DNA from: Phytoactinopolyspora halophila
GTDB lineage: Bacteria > Actinomycetota > Actinomycetes > Jiangellales > Jiangellaceae
Direction: 5' to 3'
Assembly: GCF_003287285.1 (NCBI RefSeq)
Contig: NZ_QMIG01000002.1
Coordinates: 248,001 to 312,000 of the forward strand
Length of the DNA stretch: 64,000 nt
The position numbers were made by a program, and so were the translations under genes. Positions 1 to 9,315 of this stretch are shown piece after piece (within the stretch, counting starts at the first letter, position 1; the number at the start of each line of letters is the position of its first letter). The notes under the pieces are model-generated. The model made no database searches and was not told where the DNA came from. It saw only the letters and a list, made by a program, of their open reading frames with translations.

Positions 1-591
1 GAAGCTGTACGGGGCGGTGGTGTCGTCGCCGGCAAGGCTCCCGTCGAGATAGAACTCGACCCGATCGATCTCGCCGTCCTCGCTGCTCGCCTCCGCCTCG
101 ACCGTGACGTCGGCGGGTGCGGTGAACTCCGCGCCGTCAGCTGGACTGGCAATCGACACCTCGGGCGCCGTCGTGCCCGGGTCGTCGCCGCACAGCGTCC
201 CGTTGACGAAGAACTCGTCCGGGTCTCCGGCATAGCCCGTGCCGTTGAATCCGAGCGTGGCCTGCTCGCCGGTGTCCAGCGAGTTCCACGACGGGCCGTG
301 CGCGCTGACCTCTTGCCCGTCCTGTTCCCAGTCCGCGTTCCAACCCTGCACGAGCTGCGCATCGCCGGGCAGGTCGAAGCTGAGCGTCCAGTCGTCCAGG
401 GGATCACCGAGGTTGGTGAGGACCACCTCGCCCGTGAATCCTCCGGAGCCGTCACCCCACTCGTCGGCCCCGAAATCGACGTCGCACGCCACCGCGGCGT
501 GCGCCGTGCCGGGGATGGCCGTCAAACCAGCGGCCACCAGCGCGCCGGCCGCCAGGGCGGCGGCCGGGCGCCATCGTTTCTCTTTCGCCAT
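1..591 (-). CDS. Secreted CBM2 protein, N-terminal part (cut by window edge)
   Basis: Only the first 197 codons are present; the gene runs off the left edge. Residues 1-32 form a signal peptide (KEKRWR, a hydrophobic stretch, then AHA). A CBM2-type cellulose-binding module follows from Cys36 to about residue 130, with the typical VVLTNLGDPLDDWTL and SWNSL patches. After a short linker an Ig-like domain starts (SPADGAEFTAPADVTVEAEA). A catalytic domain is expected beyond the edge, because in this family an N-terminal CBM2 plus Ig module usually leads to a glycoside hydrolase; its class cannot be told. The ATG has a GAGGAG ribosome site 7 nt upstream. It is divergent from the GH74 gene and so likely shares its control. 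Confidence 0.85.
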   Translation of the reverse strand, partial: MAKEKRWRPAAALAAGALVAAGLTAIPGTAHAAVACDVDFGADEWGDGSGGFTGEVVLTNLGDPLDDWTLSFDLPGDAQLVQGWNADWEQDGQEVSAHGPSWNSLDTGEQATLGFNGTGYAGDPDEFFVNGTLCGDDPGTTAPEVSIASPADGAEFTAPADVTVEAEASSEDGEIDRVEFYLDGSLAGDDTTAPYSF

Positions 592-840
592 GGGCACTCC
601 TCGTCCGTCATGTCACGCGAGCGTCGGCCGATGCTGGAGTCTGTGTTCACGGCGACGAACCGGACAAGGCCCGAACCCGCCCGATCTGCCCGGCCCGCCG
701 GTGACCTGCGGATACGCGGATCGTACGGAAGGAATGCGATGAAACATTCACGAATGCCGGCAGCACGCCGAGCCGCGACATGAGGGCTCGAACGCGGATC
801 GGTTCGCTACCGATCGCGGACGTCCCGAGAGATCATCTGG

Positions 841-855
841 CGTGAAAGTTTCACG
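841..855. promoter_or_regulatory. 15-bp palindromic operator candidate upstream of GH74
   Basis: CGTGAAAGTTTCACG is a perfect palindrome around a central G. It lies 108 bp before the GH74 start in the 372-bp gap between two divergent exported-enzyme genes. The 13-bp core GTGAAAGTTTCAC recurs exactly at the centre of the long palindrome before the GH9 gene. It resembles the GAAA-N-TTTC sites of LacI-type xylan regulators in streptomycetes (known family pattern); that assignment is inference. I see no other clear element in the gap. Confidence 0.6.
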
Positions 856-963
856 AGAAAATATCTATCGACGCTGCTCACAGGATGACATCCCGCCTGG
901 TCCCATCGCAGACCCCGCGATCGCGCGCGAAGCTGTAAACGTCCCCGCGGAGAGGAGAGAACC

Positions 964-3657
964 GTGCTGGAAGGAACCAGACGGCGCCGCGCTCGCCTTG
1001 CCTTCGTTGCCATGGTCACCGGGACGGGCATCGCCGCCGCCCTCGCCATGGTGGCCGCGCATCTCACGGTGAACGCGACCGCGGCAGAGGACGGGGCCTA
1101 CGAGTGGGAGAACGTCGAGATCGTCGGTGGCGGCTTCGTCCCCAATATCATCTTCAACGCCACCGAGCCGGACCTGATCTATGCCCGCACGGATGTCGGC
1201 GGGGCATACCGGTGGCACGAAGACAGCCAGCACTGGGAACCCTTGCTGGACTGGATCGGCTGGGACGAGTGGGGCTGGAACGGTGTCTCCAGCCTCGCCA
1301 CCGACCCGGTGGATCCGGACCGGCTCTATGTCGCGGCGGGGATGTACACGAACGATTGGGATCCGAACAACGGGGCGATCCTGCGTTCCGACGACCGCGG
1401 CGAGACGTGGGAGGCGTCGCCGTTGCCGTTCAAGCTCGGCGGCAACATGCCCGGGAGAGGCATGGGCGAGCGGCTGCGCGTCGATCCGAACGACAACTCC
1501 GTCGTGTACTTCGGGGCACCCGAGGGCAACGGGCTGTGGCGCAGCACCGATTCCGGTGTCACGTGGGATCCGGTCGAGAGCTTCCCGAACCCCGGCGGGT
1601 GGTCCGAAGATCCGGACGGCCCCTACGGCTACCTCTCCCACGAACCTGGAGTGGTGTGGGTGACCTTCGATCCACGCACCGGCACGCCGGGTGAACCAAC
1701 GCAGACGATCTACGCGGGTGTCGCCGATCCGGACAACACCGTGTATCGCTCGACCGATGGCGGGCAGAGCTGGCACCGCCTGGAGGATCAACCCACCGGC
1801 TTCATGGCCCAGCAGGGGGTGCTGGACGAGGACGGCGGTTACCTGTACATCGCGACGAGCGACAACGGTGGACCGTATGCCGGCGACGACGGCGCGGTGT
1901 GGCGTTTCGACACCGCGACCGGAGAGTGGACCGAGATCACGCCCCTTCCGTTCGGTGGCGACGACCCCTACTTCGGCTACGCCGGGCTGAGTATTGACCG
2001 CCAGGACCCGGACACCATCATGGTGACCGGTTACAGCTCCTGGTGGCCGGACACCTGGATATTCCGCAGCACGGACCGCGGAGAGACGTGGCAGAGCTTC
2101 TACGACGTGTCGTGGCCGGAACGCGACAACCACTACACCCTGGACATCTCGGCCGCGCCGTGGCTGGACTTCGGTGGCGGCCAGCCGGAGCCGCCGGAGG
2201 AAACACCCAAGCTGGGCTGGATGACGCAGGGCCTGGCCATCGATCCGCACGATTCCGACCGAATGATGTACGGCACCGGTGCCACGATCTACGGCACGAC
2301 GAATCTGACCGCGCTGGACAGCGGCGGCTCCGTCGACCTTCGGGTGATGGCCCACGGCCTCGAAGAGACGGCGGCGAACGCCCTCGTCAAGCCACCGGGC
2401 GGTGACCTCCTTTCCGGGCTGGGCGATATCGGCGGCTTCCGGCACACCGATCTCGACCAGGTGCCGCCGAGCATGCACCAGCAGCCTTATCACGACAACA
2501 CGACGAGTATGGACTTCGCCCAGGGCGAGCCGGAGTGGATCGTCCGGGTCGGAGACACCGGAGACGACGCCGACGACGGGACGAGCCACATCGGGTACTC
2601 CAGCGACGGCGGGGCCAGCTGGTGGCCGGGAAGCGAACCCGGGGGTGTCACCGGTGGCGGCTCGGTAGCCATCAACGCCGACGCCAGCGGCGTCGTCTGG
2701 AGTCCCGACGGCGCCGGGGTGCACTACTCCACGAGCGTCGGCGGGGCCTTCACGCCCTCGACCGGAGTGCCCGACGGTGCCAAGGTGGCTGCCGACCGGG
2801 TGGATCCGGACACGTTCTACGCGTACGCGAACGGTTCCTTCTATGTCAGCGATGACGCCGGAGAGACGTTCACCGAAACCGCCACCGGCGTGCCGGATGA
2901 CGGTTTTGTGGGTTTCTCGGCAGTGCCCGGCTCCCGGGGCCATGTCTGGCTGGCTGGCGAGACCGGACTGCTGCGGTCCACCGACGGCGGCGAGACCTTC
3001 ACGCCGCTACCGGAGATCACCTGGGCCTACAACGTGGGCTTCGGTGCGCCGGCGCCAGGAGCTTCCCACCCGACTGTCTACACCGTGGCCACAATCGACG
3101 GCGTGACCGGCCTGTTCCGCTCCGACGATGCGGGAGCCAGCTGGGTACGCATCAACGACGACGAGCACCAGTGGGGCAACATGGGGGCCGCTCTCACCGG
3201 TGACCCGGAGATTTACGGACGCGTCTATCTCGGCACCAACGGCCGGGGTGTGATGTATGGGGAGCCAGACGGCACCAACCCGTCACCGACCCCCAGCCCG
3301 ACACCTACTCCCACCACACCCGGGCCGCCCGGAGAGTGCACGGTGCACTATGACATCGCCGGAGAGTGGGACGGTGGGTTCCAGGGCAACGTCACGGTGA
3401 CCAACGAGTCCGGGTCCGCCGTCGACGGGTGGACTCTGGAATGGTCCTTCCCAGCCGACCAGCAGATCACCCAGCTCTGGGGCGGTCACTACACGCAGAC
3501 CGGCGCCGACGTGAGTGTCACCGACGACGGGTGGAACGCGACGATCGAGCCCGGTGACACGGTAAGTTTCGGATTCCTGGCCAGCTGGGATCGATCCAAC
3601 CCCGAACCCACCGAGTTCACGCTCGACGGCCAGCCCTGCACGAGCGAGTCCGGCTAA
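964..3657 (+). CDS. Secreted xyloglucanase, GH74 + CBM2
   Basis: 897-residue exported enzyme predicted to cut the glucan backbone of xyloglucan. A signal peptide of about 41 residues is followed by a two-propeller GH74 domain to about residue 767, with many Asp-box patches (RSDDRGETW, RSTDGGETF and similar). The two catalytic aspartates of GH74 should be Asp77 (YARTDVGGAYRW) and Asp517 (SMDFAQ). A Pro/Thr linker near 773-790 leads to a C-terminal CBM2 from Cys792. The GTG start has GAGAGGAGAG upstream. It is convergent with the LacI-type regulator downstream, and the palindrome 108 bp upstream suggests induction by plant cell wall sugars. Oligoxyloglucan reducing-end-specific cellobiohydrolase is the alternative GH74 activity. 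Confidence 0.93.
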   Translation: MLEGTRRRRARLAFVAMVTGTGIAAALAMVAAHLTVNATAAEDGAYEWENVEIVGGGFVPNIIFNATEPDLIYARTDVGGAYRWHEDSQHWEPLLDWIGWDEWGWNGVSSLATDPVDPDRLYVAAGMYTNDWDPNNGAILRSDDRGETWEASPLPFKLGGNMPGRGMGERLRVDPNDNSVVYFGAPEGNGLWRSTDSGVTWDPVESFPNPGGWSEDPDGPYGYLSHEPGVVWVTFDPRTGTPGEPTQTIYAGVADPDNTVYRSTDGGQSWHRLEDQPTGFMAQQGVLDEDGGYLYIATSDNGGPYAGDDGAVWRFDTATGEWTEITPLPFGGDDPYFGYAGLSIDRQDPDTIMVTGYSSWWPDTWIFRSTDRGETWQSFYDVSWPERDNHYTLDISAAPWLDFGGGQPEPPEETPKLGWMTQGLAIDPHDSDRMMYGTGATIYGTTNLTALDSGGSVDLRVMAHGLEETAANALVKPPGGDLLSGLGDIGGFRHTDLDQVPPSMHQQPYHDNTTSMDFAQGEPEWIVRVGDTGDDADDGTSHIGYSSDGGASWWPGSEPGGVTGGGSVAINADASGVVWSPDGAGVHYSTSVGGAFTPSTGVPDGAKVAADRVDPDTFYAYANGSFYVSDDAGETFTETATGVPDDGFVGFSAVPGSRGHVWLAGETGLLRSTDGGETFTPLPEITWAYNVGFGAPAPGASHPTVYTVATIDGVTGLFRSDDAGASWVRINDDEHQWGNMGAALTGDPEIYGRVYLGTNGRGVMYGEPDGTNPSPTPSPTPTPTTPGPPGECTVHYDIAGEWDGGFQGNVTVTNESGSAVDGWTLEWSFPADQQITQLWGGHYTQTGADVSVTDDGWNATIEPGDTVSFGFLASWDRSNPEPTEFTLDGQPCTSESG

Positions 3658-3757
3658 GCCGGCCCGGCCGCCCGAGCCAGCGCCATGCGCCATCACGGAC
3701 ACAGGACGGTCACCATGTCAGACGCCGAGGTCTCCCCGTCGGCCGACGTAACGCGGC

Positions 3758-4753
3758 CTACGCGGAGTGCCGCACGACGAGCTCGGTCGGCAACGGCCGG
3801 CCGTCATCATCGCAGGCGTGACCGGTCATATCGGACAGCAGCAAGGTGGTGGCTCGGAGCGCGAGCTCCTCCACCGGCTGCCGTACCGTCGTCAACGGTG
3901 GATCGAGGTGCTTGGCGAAATGCGCGTCGTCGAAGCCGACCGCCGCGACGTCGTCGGGAACCCGCCGGCCCGTCCGCCGCAGTGCTTGCAGGGCTCCCGC
4001 GGCCATCGTGTCAGCGATCGCGAAGACGGCGTCCAGATGAGGCGAGCGGTCCAGCAGCCATCGCATGGCATGCGTACCGGATGCGTGGCTGAAGTCGCCA
4101 TGGGCCACGGGTATGTCCTCGATACCCGCTTCGCGTAGCGTACGGACGAACCCGTCGAGCCGATCTTGCGCCGTCGGCATCCCCCGTGGCCCCGCGATGA
4201 CGCCGATGCGCTGGCGACCCGACCTCAACAGATGCCGCGCAGCCTGGCGCGCACCATCCGCATTGTCAACGTCGACATACGGCACCGCCGCGCCCTCGGG
4301 CGGGCGCCCGGCACTGCGTACGGGAACGCCGGACGCGGCGAGCGCGACGGCCACCGGTTGCTGATCTGCCGCGCCGATCAGGAGGACCCCACCGTAAGCA
4401 CCGGTGAGAAGAGACTGGACCGCCATCGCCCCCGTCGATGGAACGACCACCAGGGATGAGCCGCGCTCGCTGAGTGCCTCTTCACACGTGCCCAGCAGGC
4501 GCAGGTGGGCCGGATTGGTCAGTACTCGTGGGAGTGGTTCGCAGATCGCCGCAGCGACGACCTGTCTGGTTCGCATCCGGTCGAGGGTGTACATGGCACG
4601 GCGCCGGACGTAGCCGAGACGGGCCACCGCCTCGTTCACCCGGCGCCGTGTCGACGTCGTCACTCTCACAGAACCGGACAGGACACGTGATGCGGTTGCT
4701 GGCGACACCCCCGCAGCCGTCGCCACATCGGTCAAAGTTGGTGCGCCGGACAT
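3758..4753 (-). CDS. celR: LacI-family transcriptional repressor, CelR type
   Basis: 331-residue repressor, the usual LacI-family length. The N-terminal helix-turn-helix (TLTDVATAAGVSPATASRVL) and hinge are followed by a periplasmic-binding-protein-like sugar domain. Start chosen at the ATG with GGAGG 5 nt upstream; a reading-frame extension 29 codons further has no ribosome site and would run through the operator. A perfect 18-bp palindrome with the exact core known for CelR of Thermobifida and CebR of Streptomyces lies 28 bp upstream. This supports autoregulation and control of the flanking cellulases with cello-oligosaccharides as inducer (inference). The protein could equally be named CebR. 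Confidence 0.88.
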   Translation of the reverse strand: MSGAPTLTDVATAAGVSPATASRVLSGSVRVTTSTRRRVNEAVARLGYVRRRAMYTLDRMRTRQVVAAAICEPLPRVLTNPAHLRLLGTCEEALSERGSSLVVVPSTGAMAVQSLLTGAYGGVLLIGAADQQPVAVALAASGVPVRSAGRPPEGAAVPYVDVDNADGARQAARHLLRSGRQRIGVIAGPRGMPTAQDRLDGFVRTLREAGIEDIPVAHGDFSHASGTHAMRWLLDRSPHLDAVFAIADTMAAGALQALRRTGRRVPDDVAAVGFDDAHFAKHLDPPLTTVRQPVEELALRATTLLLSDMTGHACDDDGRPLPTELVVRHSA

Positions 4754-4780
4754 CTCGCCTCCGGGGAAGGTGAGAACCGA

Positions 4781-4798
4781 TATGGGAGCGCTCCCATA
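4781..4798. promoter_or_regulatory. CelR/CebR-type operator
   Basis: TATGGGAGCGCTCCCATA is a perfect 18-bp palindrome. Its inner 14 bases, TGGGAGCGCTCCCA, are the established binding site of CelR/CebR repressors that control cellulase genes in actinobacteria. It lies between the divergent regulator and GH9 genes, where it can act on both. Confidence 0.9.
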
Positions 4799-4873
4799 CT
4801 GCTGCACTATCAACTGTTTGTCAACGGGTGATTTCTTCACCGTGTCACGTTCGTGAAATCGCCGGCTCCGCCC

Positions 4874-4916
4874 TCGCCGGGTGGTTCGGTGAAAGTTTCA
4901 CCGAACCACCCGGCGA
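4874..4916. repeat. 43-bp perfect inverted repeat upstream of GH9 cellulase
   Basis: Arms of 21 bases (4874-4894 and 4896-4916) are exact reverse complements around one central G at 4895. The centre, GGTGAAAGTTTCACC, repeats the core of the palindrome before the GH74 gene. It lies 200 bp before the GH9 start. It could be an operator for a second regulator, with the outer arms giving a cruciform, or a terminator-like hairpin; no T tract follows. Confidence 0.8.
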
Positions 4917-5115
4917 TTCCGGTGCTTCTCAGTGGTGCCGAAGAACGCACGGTGACGAGCGTTTGCACAGGTCACGGGACATGCCACGCGCCACGCGAGC
5001 AACGCACCGTCGGCGGACGGCATCGTCGGCCGCCGTCCACACCATGGCCACCGCGGCAGAGGGCGGGCATGGTCGTCATCCGGAACCCCTGTCCACCCCT
5101 GCGGAGTTGATTGCC

Positions 5116-7584
5116 ATGCGCTTACGCTGCCGCTCCTTCGAGGTCGCCGCCACCAGTCTGGGGACGGCCGCCCTGGTTGCCAGCGGGCTCACCGTGGCGA
5201 CGGTGCCCGCTTCGGCTGATCCGGAGATCGGACCGTCAGTCAAGGTCAACAACACCGGATACGCGCCCGGCCTGCCGAAAGAGGCGTCGGCGGTACACAG
5301 CTCGACCAGTCCCGTGCCCTGGTCGTTGCAGGATGCATCCGGCCAGAGCATCGCCGACGGCCAGACCACGGTCTTCGGCAACGACACGGCGTCCGGAGAC
5401 CACGTCCACACGATCGACTTCACCCACGTCGACGACCCGGGCACCGGCTACACGCTCGTCGTCGACGGCGTCGAGAGCTATCCGTTCGACATCTCGGGCG
5501 ATCCGTACCTCCAGCTGCGCTATGACGCCCTGGCCTTCTATTACCACCAGCGCAGCGGGATCCCGATCGAGGAACAATACGTGGGCAGCGAGTACGCGCG
5601 CCCGGCCGGCCACGTGAACGAGCCCCCGAACACCGGAGACAATGACGTGCCGTGCCGTCCGGCCGACCAGTGCGATTACACCCTCGATGTGCGCGGCGGC
5701 TGGTACGACGCCGGCGACCACGGCAAGTACGTCGTCAACAGCGGGATCTCGACCTGGCAGCTCCTCAACACCTACGAGCGCACGCTGCACGTCGACGACG
5801 CCGACTCCACCGCCCTGGGTGACGGCGAGCTGAGCATCCCGGAGAGCGGCAATGGCGTCCCGGACATCCTGGACGAAGCGCGATGGAACATCGAGTTCAT
5901 GCTCTCGATGCAGGTTCCGGACGGGAACGATCTCGCCGGGATGGCGCATCACAAGATCCACGACGAGAACTGGACCTCGGTACCTACCCTCCCGCACGAG
6001 GACGCCGAGAACCGGTATCTCGCCCCGCCCAGCACGGCCGCCACGCTCAACCTCGCCGCCGTCGCTGCCACCTGTGCCCGGCTCTGGTCGGACATCGATT
6101 CCGGCTTCTCCGACACCTGCCTGACGGTGGCCGAGGACGCCTACGCCGCGGCGCAAGCCAACCCGAACATCATCGCGCCGAGCGACGACGATCAAGGCGG
6201 CGGCGCATACAGCGACAGCGATCTGTCCGACGAGTTCTACTGGGCAGCGGCCGAACTGTTCGCCACCACGGGTGAATCGCAATATCAGACCGATCTCCAG
6301 TCGCACGAGCTGTACTACGGCGAGAGCTTCTCCACACGTGGAGCCGACTGGGCGAACACGGGCCTGCTCGGCGACATCACACTCGCCCTCGTTCCGGGCA
6401 CGCTGCCGTCGGGGGACGCCGAGTCGCTCCGCAACGAGTTCGCGTCCTTCGGCGACTCGCTGCTGGACCTGATCGACGGTCAGGGCTACCCGGCGCCGTA
6501 TCAGGAGGAAGGCTCCGGCGGCCAGGAATACGACTGGGGATCGAACAACCTGGTCCTCAACAACGCCGTCGTCCTGGCCCTGGCGTTCGACTTCACCGGC
6601 GACACGCGCTACCGCGACGGCGTCTTCGCCACCATGGACTACATCCTGGGCCGCAACCCGCTGAACCAGTCGTACGTCACCGGGTACGGCGAGCAGGCGA
6701 CCGAGAATCCGCACCACCGGTTCTGGGCCAACCAGGCAGACTCTTCCCTCCCCGGCCCGCCTCCCGGGGTCCTCGCGGGTGGGCCGAACACCGGCCTCCA
6801 GGACTCGCTGGCCGAGCAGGAGCTGGCTGGATGCAGCCCGCAGAAGTGCTACCTGGACCACATCGAATCGTGGTCGACCAACGAGGTGACCATCAACTGG
6901 AACTCGGTGTTGTCCTGGGTGGCGGTCTGGGCCGGTGAACACGTTTCCGGTGATGAGGATCCAGACCCCGACCCCCCGTCGCAGCCCGGTACCCCCGAGC
7001 CGTCGGATGTCACGGCATCGTCGGCCGCACTCGGATGGGAGCCAGGCGACGACACGGCAACCGCCTACGACGTCTATCGCGATCTCGGCTCCTCCGGCGA
7101 CGAGCTGCTCGGCACGACGTCGACGACGTCACTCACGCTGACCGGCCTGGAACCGGAGACGGAGTACACGGTGTATGTCGTGGCTCGAAACTCCGCGGGC
7201 GAGTCGGACCCGTCCGCATCGGCCACCTTCACCACGCTTCCGGACAACGGGGATCCCGGCGACGACGAATGCCAGGTGACCTACGAGACGGCGTGGGACA
7301 ACGGACAGGGCGAGTTCGGCGCGGACGTCACGATCACCAATCTGGGCGACCCGATCGACGGCTGGAGCCTCGTCTTCGACTTCCCGAACGATCAGAGCAT
7401 CGATCACGGCTGGTCTGCGCAGTGGTCCCAGACCGGCAGCGAGGTCACCGTCGCCAGCGAGTCGTGGAACGGCCAACTCGACACCGATCAGTCGATCAGC
7501 GTCGGCTTCAACGGCACCTACGGCACCACCAACGACGATCCCACCGAATTCACCCTCAACGGCGCGTCGTGCTCGATCGAATGA
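5116..7584 (+). CDS. Secreted GH9 cellulase with Ig-like, FN3 and CBM2 domains
   Basis: 822-residue endo- or processive cellulase. Signal peptide about 1-38; CelD_N-type Ig domain about 42-125; GH9 barrel about 135-615; fibronectin III about 621-705; CBM2 from about 718 to the end. Catalytic features are visible: RGGWYDAGDHGKY carries the Asp pair (Asp198, Asp201), the barrel motifs GRNPLNQSYVTGYG and PHHRF are intact, and Glu590 in TNEVTINWN is the predicted general acid. The chosen ATG precedes a good signal peptide; the frame stays open 96 codons upstream, but that part crosses the long palindrome. It probably forms an operon with the LPMO gene 49 bp downstream. Confidence 0.93.
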   Translation: MRLRCRSFEVAATSLGTAALVASGLTVATVPASADPEIGPSVKVNNTGYAPGLPKEASAVHSSTSPVPWSLQDASGQSIADGQTTVFGNDTASGDHVHTIDFTHVDDPGTGYTLVVDGVESYPFDISGDPYLQLRYDALAFYYHQRSGIPIEEQYVGSEYARPAGHVNEPPNTGDNDVPCRPADQCDYTLDVRGGWYDAGDHGKYVVNSGISTWQLLNTYERTLHVDDADSTALGDGELSIPESGNGVPDILDEARWNIEFMLSMQVPDGNDLAGMAHHKIHDENWTSVPTLPHEDAENRYLAPPSTAATLNLAAVAATCARLWSDIDSGFSDTCLTVAEDAYAAAQANPNIIAPSDDDQGGGAYSDSDLSDEFYWAAAELFATTGESQYQTDLQSHELYYGESFSTRGADWANTGLLGDITLALVPGTLPSGDAESLRNEFASFGDSLLDLIDGQGYPAPYQEEGSGGQEYDWGSNNLVLNNAVVLALAFDFTGDTRYRDGVFATMDYILGRNPLNQSYVTGYGEQATENPHHRFWANQADSSLPGPPPGVLAGGPNTGLQDSLAEQELAGCSPQKCYLDHIESWSTNEVTINWNSVLSWVAVWAGEHVSGDEDPDPDPPSQPGTPEPSDVTASSAALGWEPGDDTATAYDVYRDLGSSGDELLGTTSTTSLTLTGLEPETEYTVYVVARNSAGESDPSASATFTTLPDNGDPGDDECQVTYETAWDNGQGEFGADVTITNLGDPIDGWSLVFDFPNDQSIDHGWSAQWSQTGSEVTVASESWNGQLDTDQSISVGFNGTYGTTNDDPTEFTLNGASCSIE

Positions 7585-7633
7585 ACACGTCACTTCCAGT
7601 CCCTGGTAACCCCTCACTGAAAGGAGACGGTTT

Positions 7634-9040
7634 GTGGTGAGAACATTACGCAAAGCAGCTGCCACCACAGCCACAGCTGCCATCGCGTTCGCGGGCGCGA
7701 TGCTCATCAATCCGGGCACGGCAAATGCCCATGGCGCCACGATGTTCCCCGGAAGTCGGCAGTACTTCTGCTACATCGACGGGCTGGAGGGCGGCTCCGG
7801 GGGCGATCTCGCCCCGACGAATCCCGCCTGCCAGGACGCCATGGCCGAGAGCGGCACCACGCCGCTGTACAACTGGTTCGGCAACCTGCACCCGTCGAAC
7901 GACGGGGGTACTGTCGGATCGATCCCCGACGGGCGGATCTGTGACGGCGGTGACGCCGGGCCGTACGACTTCTCGCCCTACAACGAGATGCGCGACGACT
8001 GGCCTCGCACGCACCTCACGGCAGGAGACACGTACACGATCCAGCACAACAACTGGGCGCATCATCCCGGCGATTTCAACGTCTACGTCACCCAGCAAGG
8101 GTGGGACCCCTCGTCGGAGCTGTCGTGGTCCGACCTGGAGTTGATCCACACCGAGACCAACCCGCCACAGAACGGTGGGCCGGGCACGGACGATGGTCAC
8201 TATTACTGGGATGTCACCTTCCCATCCGACCGGAGCGGCGATCACATCGTCTTCATCCACTGGGTGCGGTCGGACAGCCCCGAGGACTTCTTCAGCTGCT
8301 CGGACGTCGCGTTCGACGGCGGCAACGGGGAGGTGACCGGCATCGGCGGCGACCCGGGGAACGGCGGCGACCCACCCGAGGTGTGCCCGGACGAAGCACC
8401 GACGACGCCGGGCGAGCCGGTCGTCTCGGACGTGACCTCCGAATCTGCCCACGTCATGTGGTCACCCAGTGATGGCTGCGTGACGGCATACCAGCTGGTG
8501 AACACCGCAGATGGTGGTGAGCAAGTATTGGCAGAGGTCACCGGCGACCCGCCGGGGCAGATGACCGACATCACCGGCCTCGAGCCGAACACCTCGTATG
8601 AGGTGGCGGTACGTGCGGTCAACGACAACACGGGCGACGTGTCGAGCCTCAGCGCGTCCGAATCGTTCACCACCCCCGAGGAGGGCGAAGGCGATCCTCC
8701 GGAACCCGGGGAGTGCGTGATCGGCTACGAGGCCGAAGGCTGGGGCGATGATCCCGGATTCACCGCCAGCGTCACGGTCACCAATACCGGTGGGACGGAC
8801 ATCGACGGCTGGACGCTGGAATGGGACTACACCGCCGGGCAGACTGTGGAGGAACCCGGTTGGAGTGCTTCGGTCTCGCAGAGTGGCACCACGGTGACCG
8901 CGGAGAACGAATCGTGGAACGGCACGATATCGGCCGGGAGCTCCGTGACGTTCGGGTTCAACGGCACGGCTTCCAGCGCCGGTGACAACCCGGCACCCGA
9001 AGAGTTCACGCTCAACGGCATGGACTGCTCGGTCGAGTAG
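7634..9040 (+). CDS. Lytic polysaccharide monooxygenase AA10 with FN3 and CBM2
   Basis: 468-residue copper enzyme that cuts crystalline cellulose oxidatively and boosts the neighbouring hydrolases. The signal peptide ends in TANA, so the mature protein begins with His33, the first ligand of the histidine brace; the second is His143 in NNWAHHPGDF. The AA10 domain covers about 33-226, FN3 about 256-345, and CBM2 from 361 to the end. The CBM2 and overall layout match cellulose-active AA10 enzymes rather than chitin-active ones, though substrate is inferred. GTG start with AAGGAG upstream; a second GTG follows directly. A hairpin terminator lies just downstream. Confidence 0.93.
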   Translation: MVRTLRKAAATTATAAIAFAGAMLINPGTANAHGATMFPGSRQYFCYIDGLEGGSGGDLAPTNPACQDAMAESGTTPLYNWFGNLHPSNDGGTVGSIPDGRICDGGDAGPYDFSPYNEMRDDWPRTHLTAGDTYTIQHNNWAHHPGDFNVYVTQQGWDPSSELSWSDLELIHTETNPPQNGGPGTDDGHYYWDVTFPSDRSGDHIVFIHWVRSDSPEDFFSCSDVAFDGGNGEVTGIGGDPGNGGDPPEVCPDEAPTTPGEPVVSDVTSESAHVMWSPSDGCVTAYQLVNTADGGEQVLAEVTGDPPGQMTDITGLEPNTSYEVAVRAVNDNTGDVSSLSASESFTTPEEGEGDPPEPGECVIGYEAEGWGDDPGFTASVTVTNTGGTDIDGWTLEWDYTAGQTVEEPGWSASVSQSGTTVTAENESWNGTISAGSSVTFGFNGTASSAGDNPAPEEFTLNGMDCSVE

Positions 9041-9065
9041 ATCCGCACGCCGCTGATGTCCACTG

Positions 9066-9107
9066 AGCGGTGGGAGGGTTTCTTTTCGAAGGAATCCTCC
9101 CACCGCT
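9066..9107 (+). terminator. Hairpin terminator after the LPMO gene
   Basis: Perfect 12-bp arms, AGCGGTGGGAGG at 9066-9077 and its complement at 9096-9107, enclose an 18-nt loop. It lies 25 bp after the LPMO stop. There is no strong T run. Confidence 0.65.
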
Positions 9108-9215
9108 TCATGCGAGCCGGCCCTCGCGGATCCGTCCCGTGAGAAGGCTCTCCCCGATCCATCCCGTGAGCCAGCCCGCGCGGATTCGGCCCGCAAGGGC
9201 CTGCCAGGGTAGACA

Positions 9216-9230
9216 TGAGAATGAATCTCA
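9216..9230. promoter_or_regulatory. Fur/Zur-like palindrome
   Basis: TGAGAATGAATCTCA is an imperfect palindrome (TGAGA arms) that matches 12 of 15 bases of the Zur/Fur-type box TGAAAATGATTTTCA known in actinobacteria. It lies in a locally AT-rich stretch 86 bp before a small cysteine-rich protein. The regulator cannot be told from sequence alone. Confidence 0.4.
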
Positions 9231-9315
9231 ATTATTATGTATGTGTTGGGGCACGGTTGGTCTCATGCCCGGGTGGACCGTGTCCCAACACTTTGCGCCC
9301 TCCTACACTGAAGGT

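Noticed and set aside
865-2943. 692-codon open frame antisense to the GH74 gene
   Set aside because: A by-product of high GC third positions in the real gene; its translation is low-complexity Arg/Val/Gly with no domain.
5236-6942. 568-codon open frame antisense to the GH9 gene
   Set aside because: It mirrors the codon bias of the cellulase; no motif and no ribosome site.
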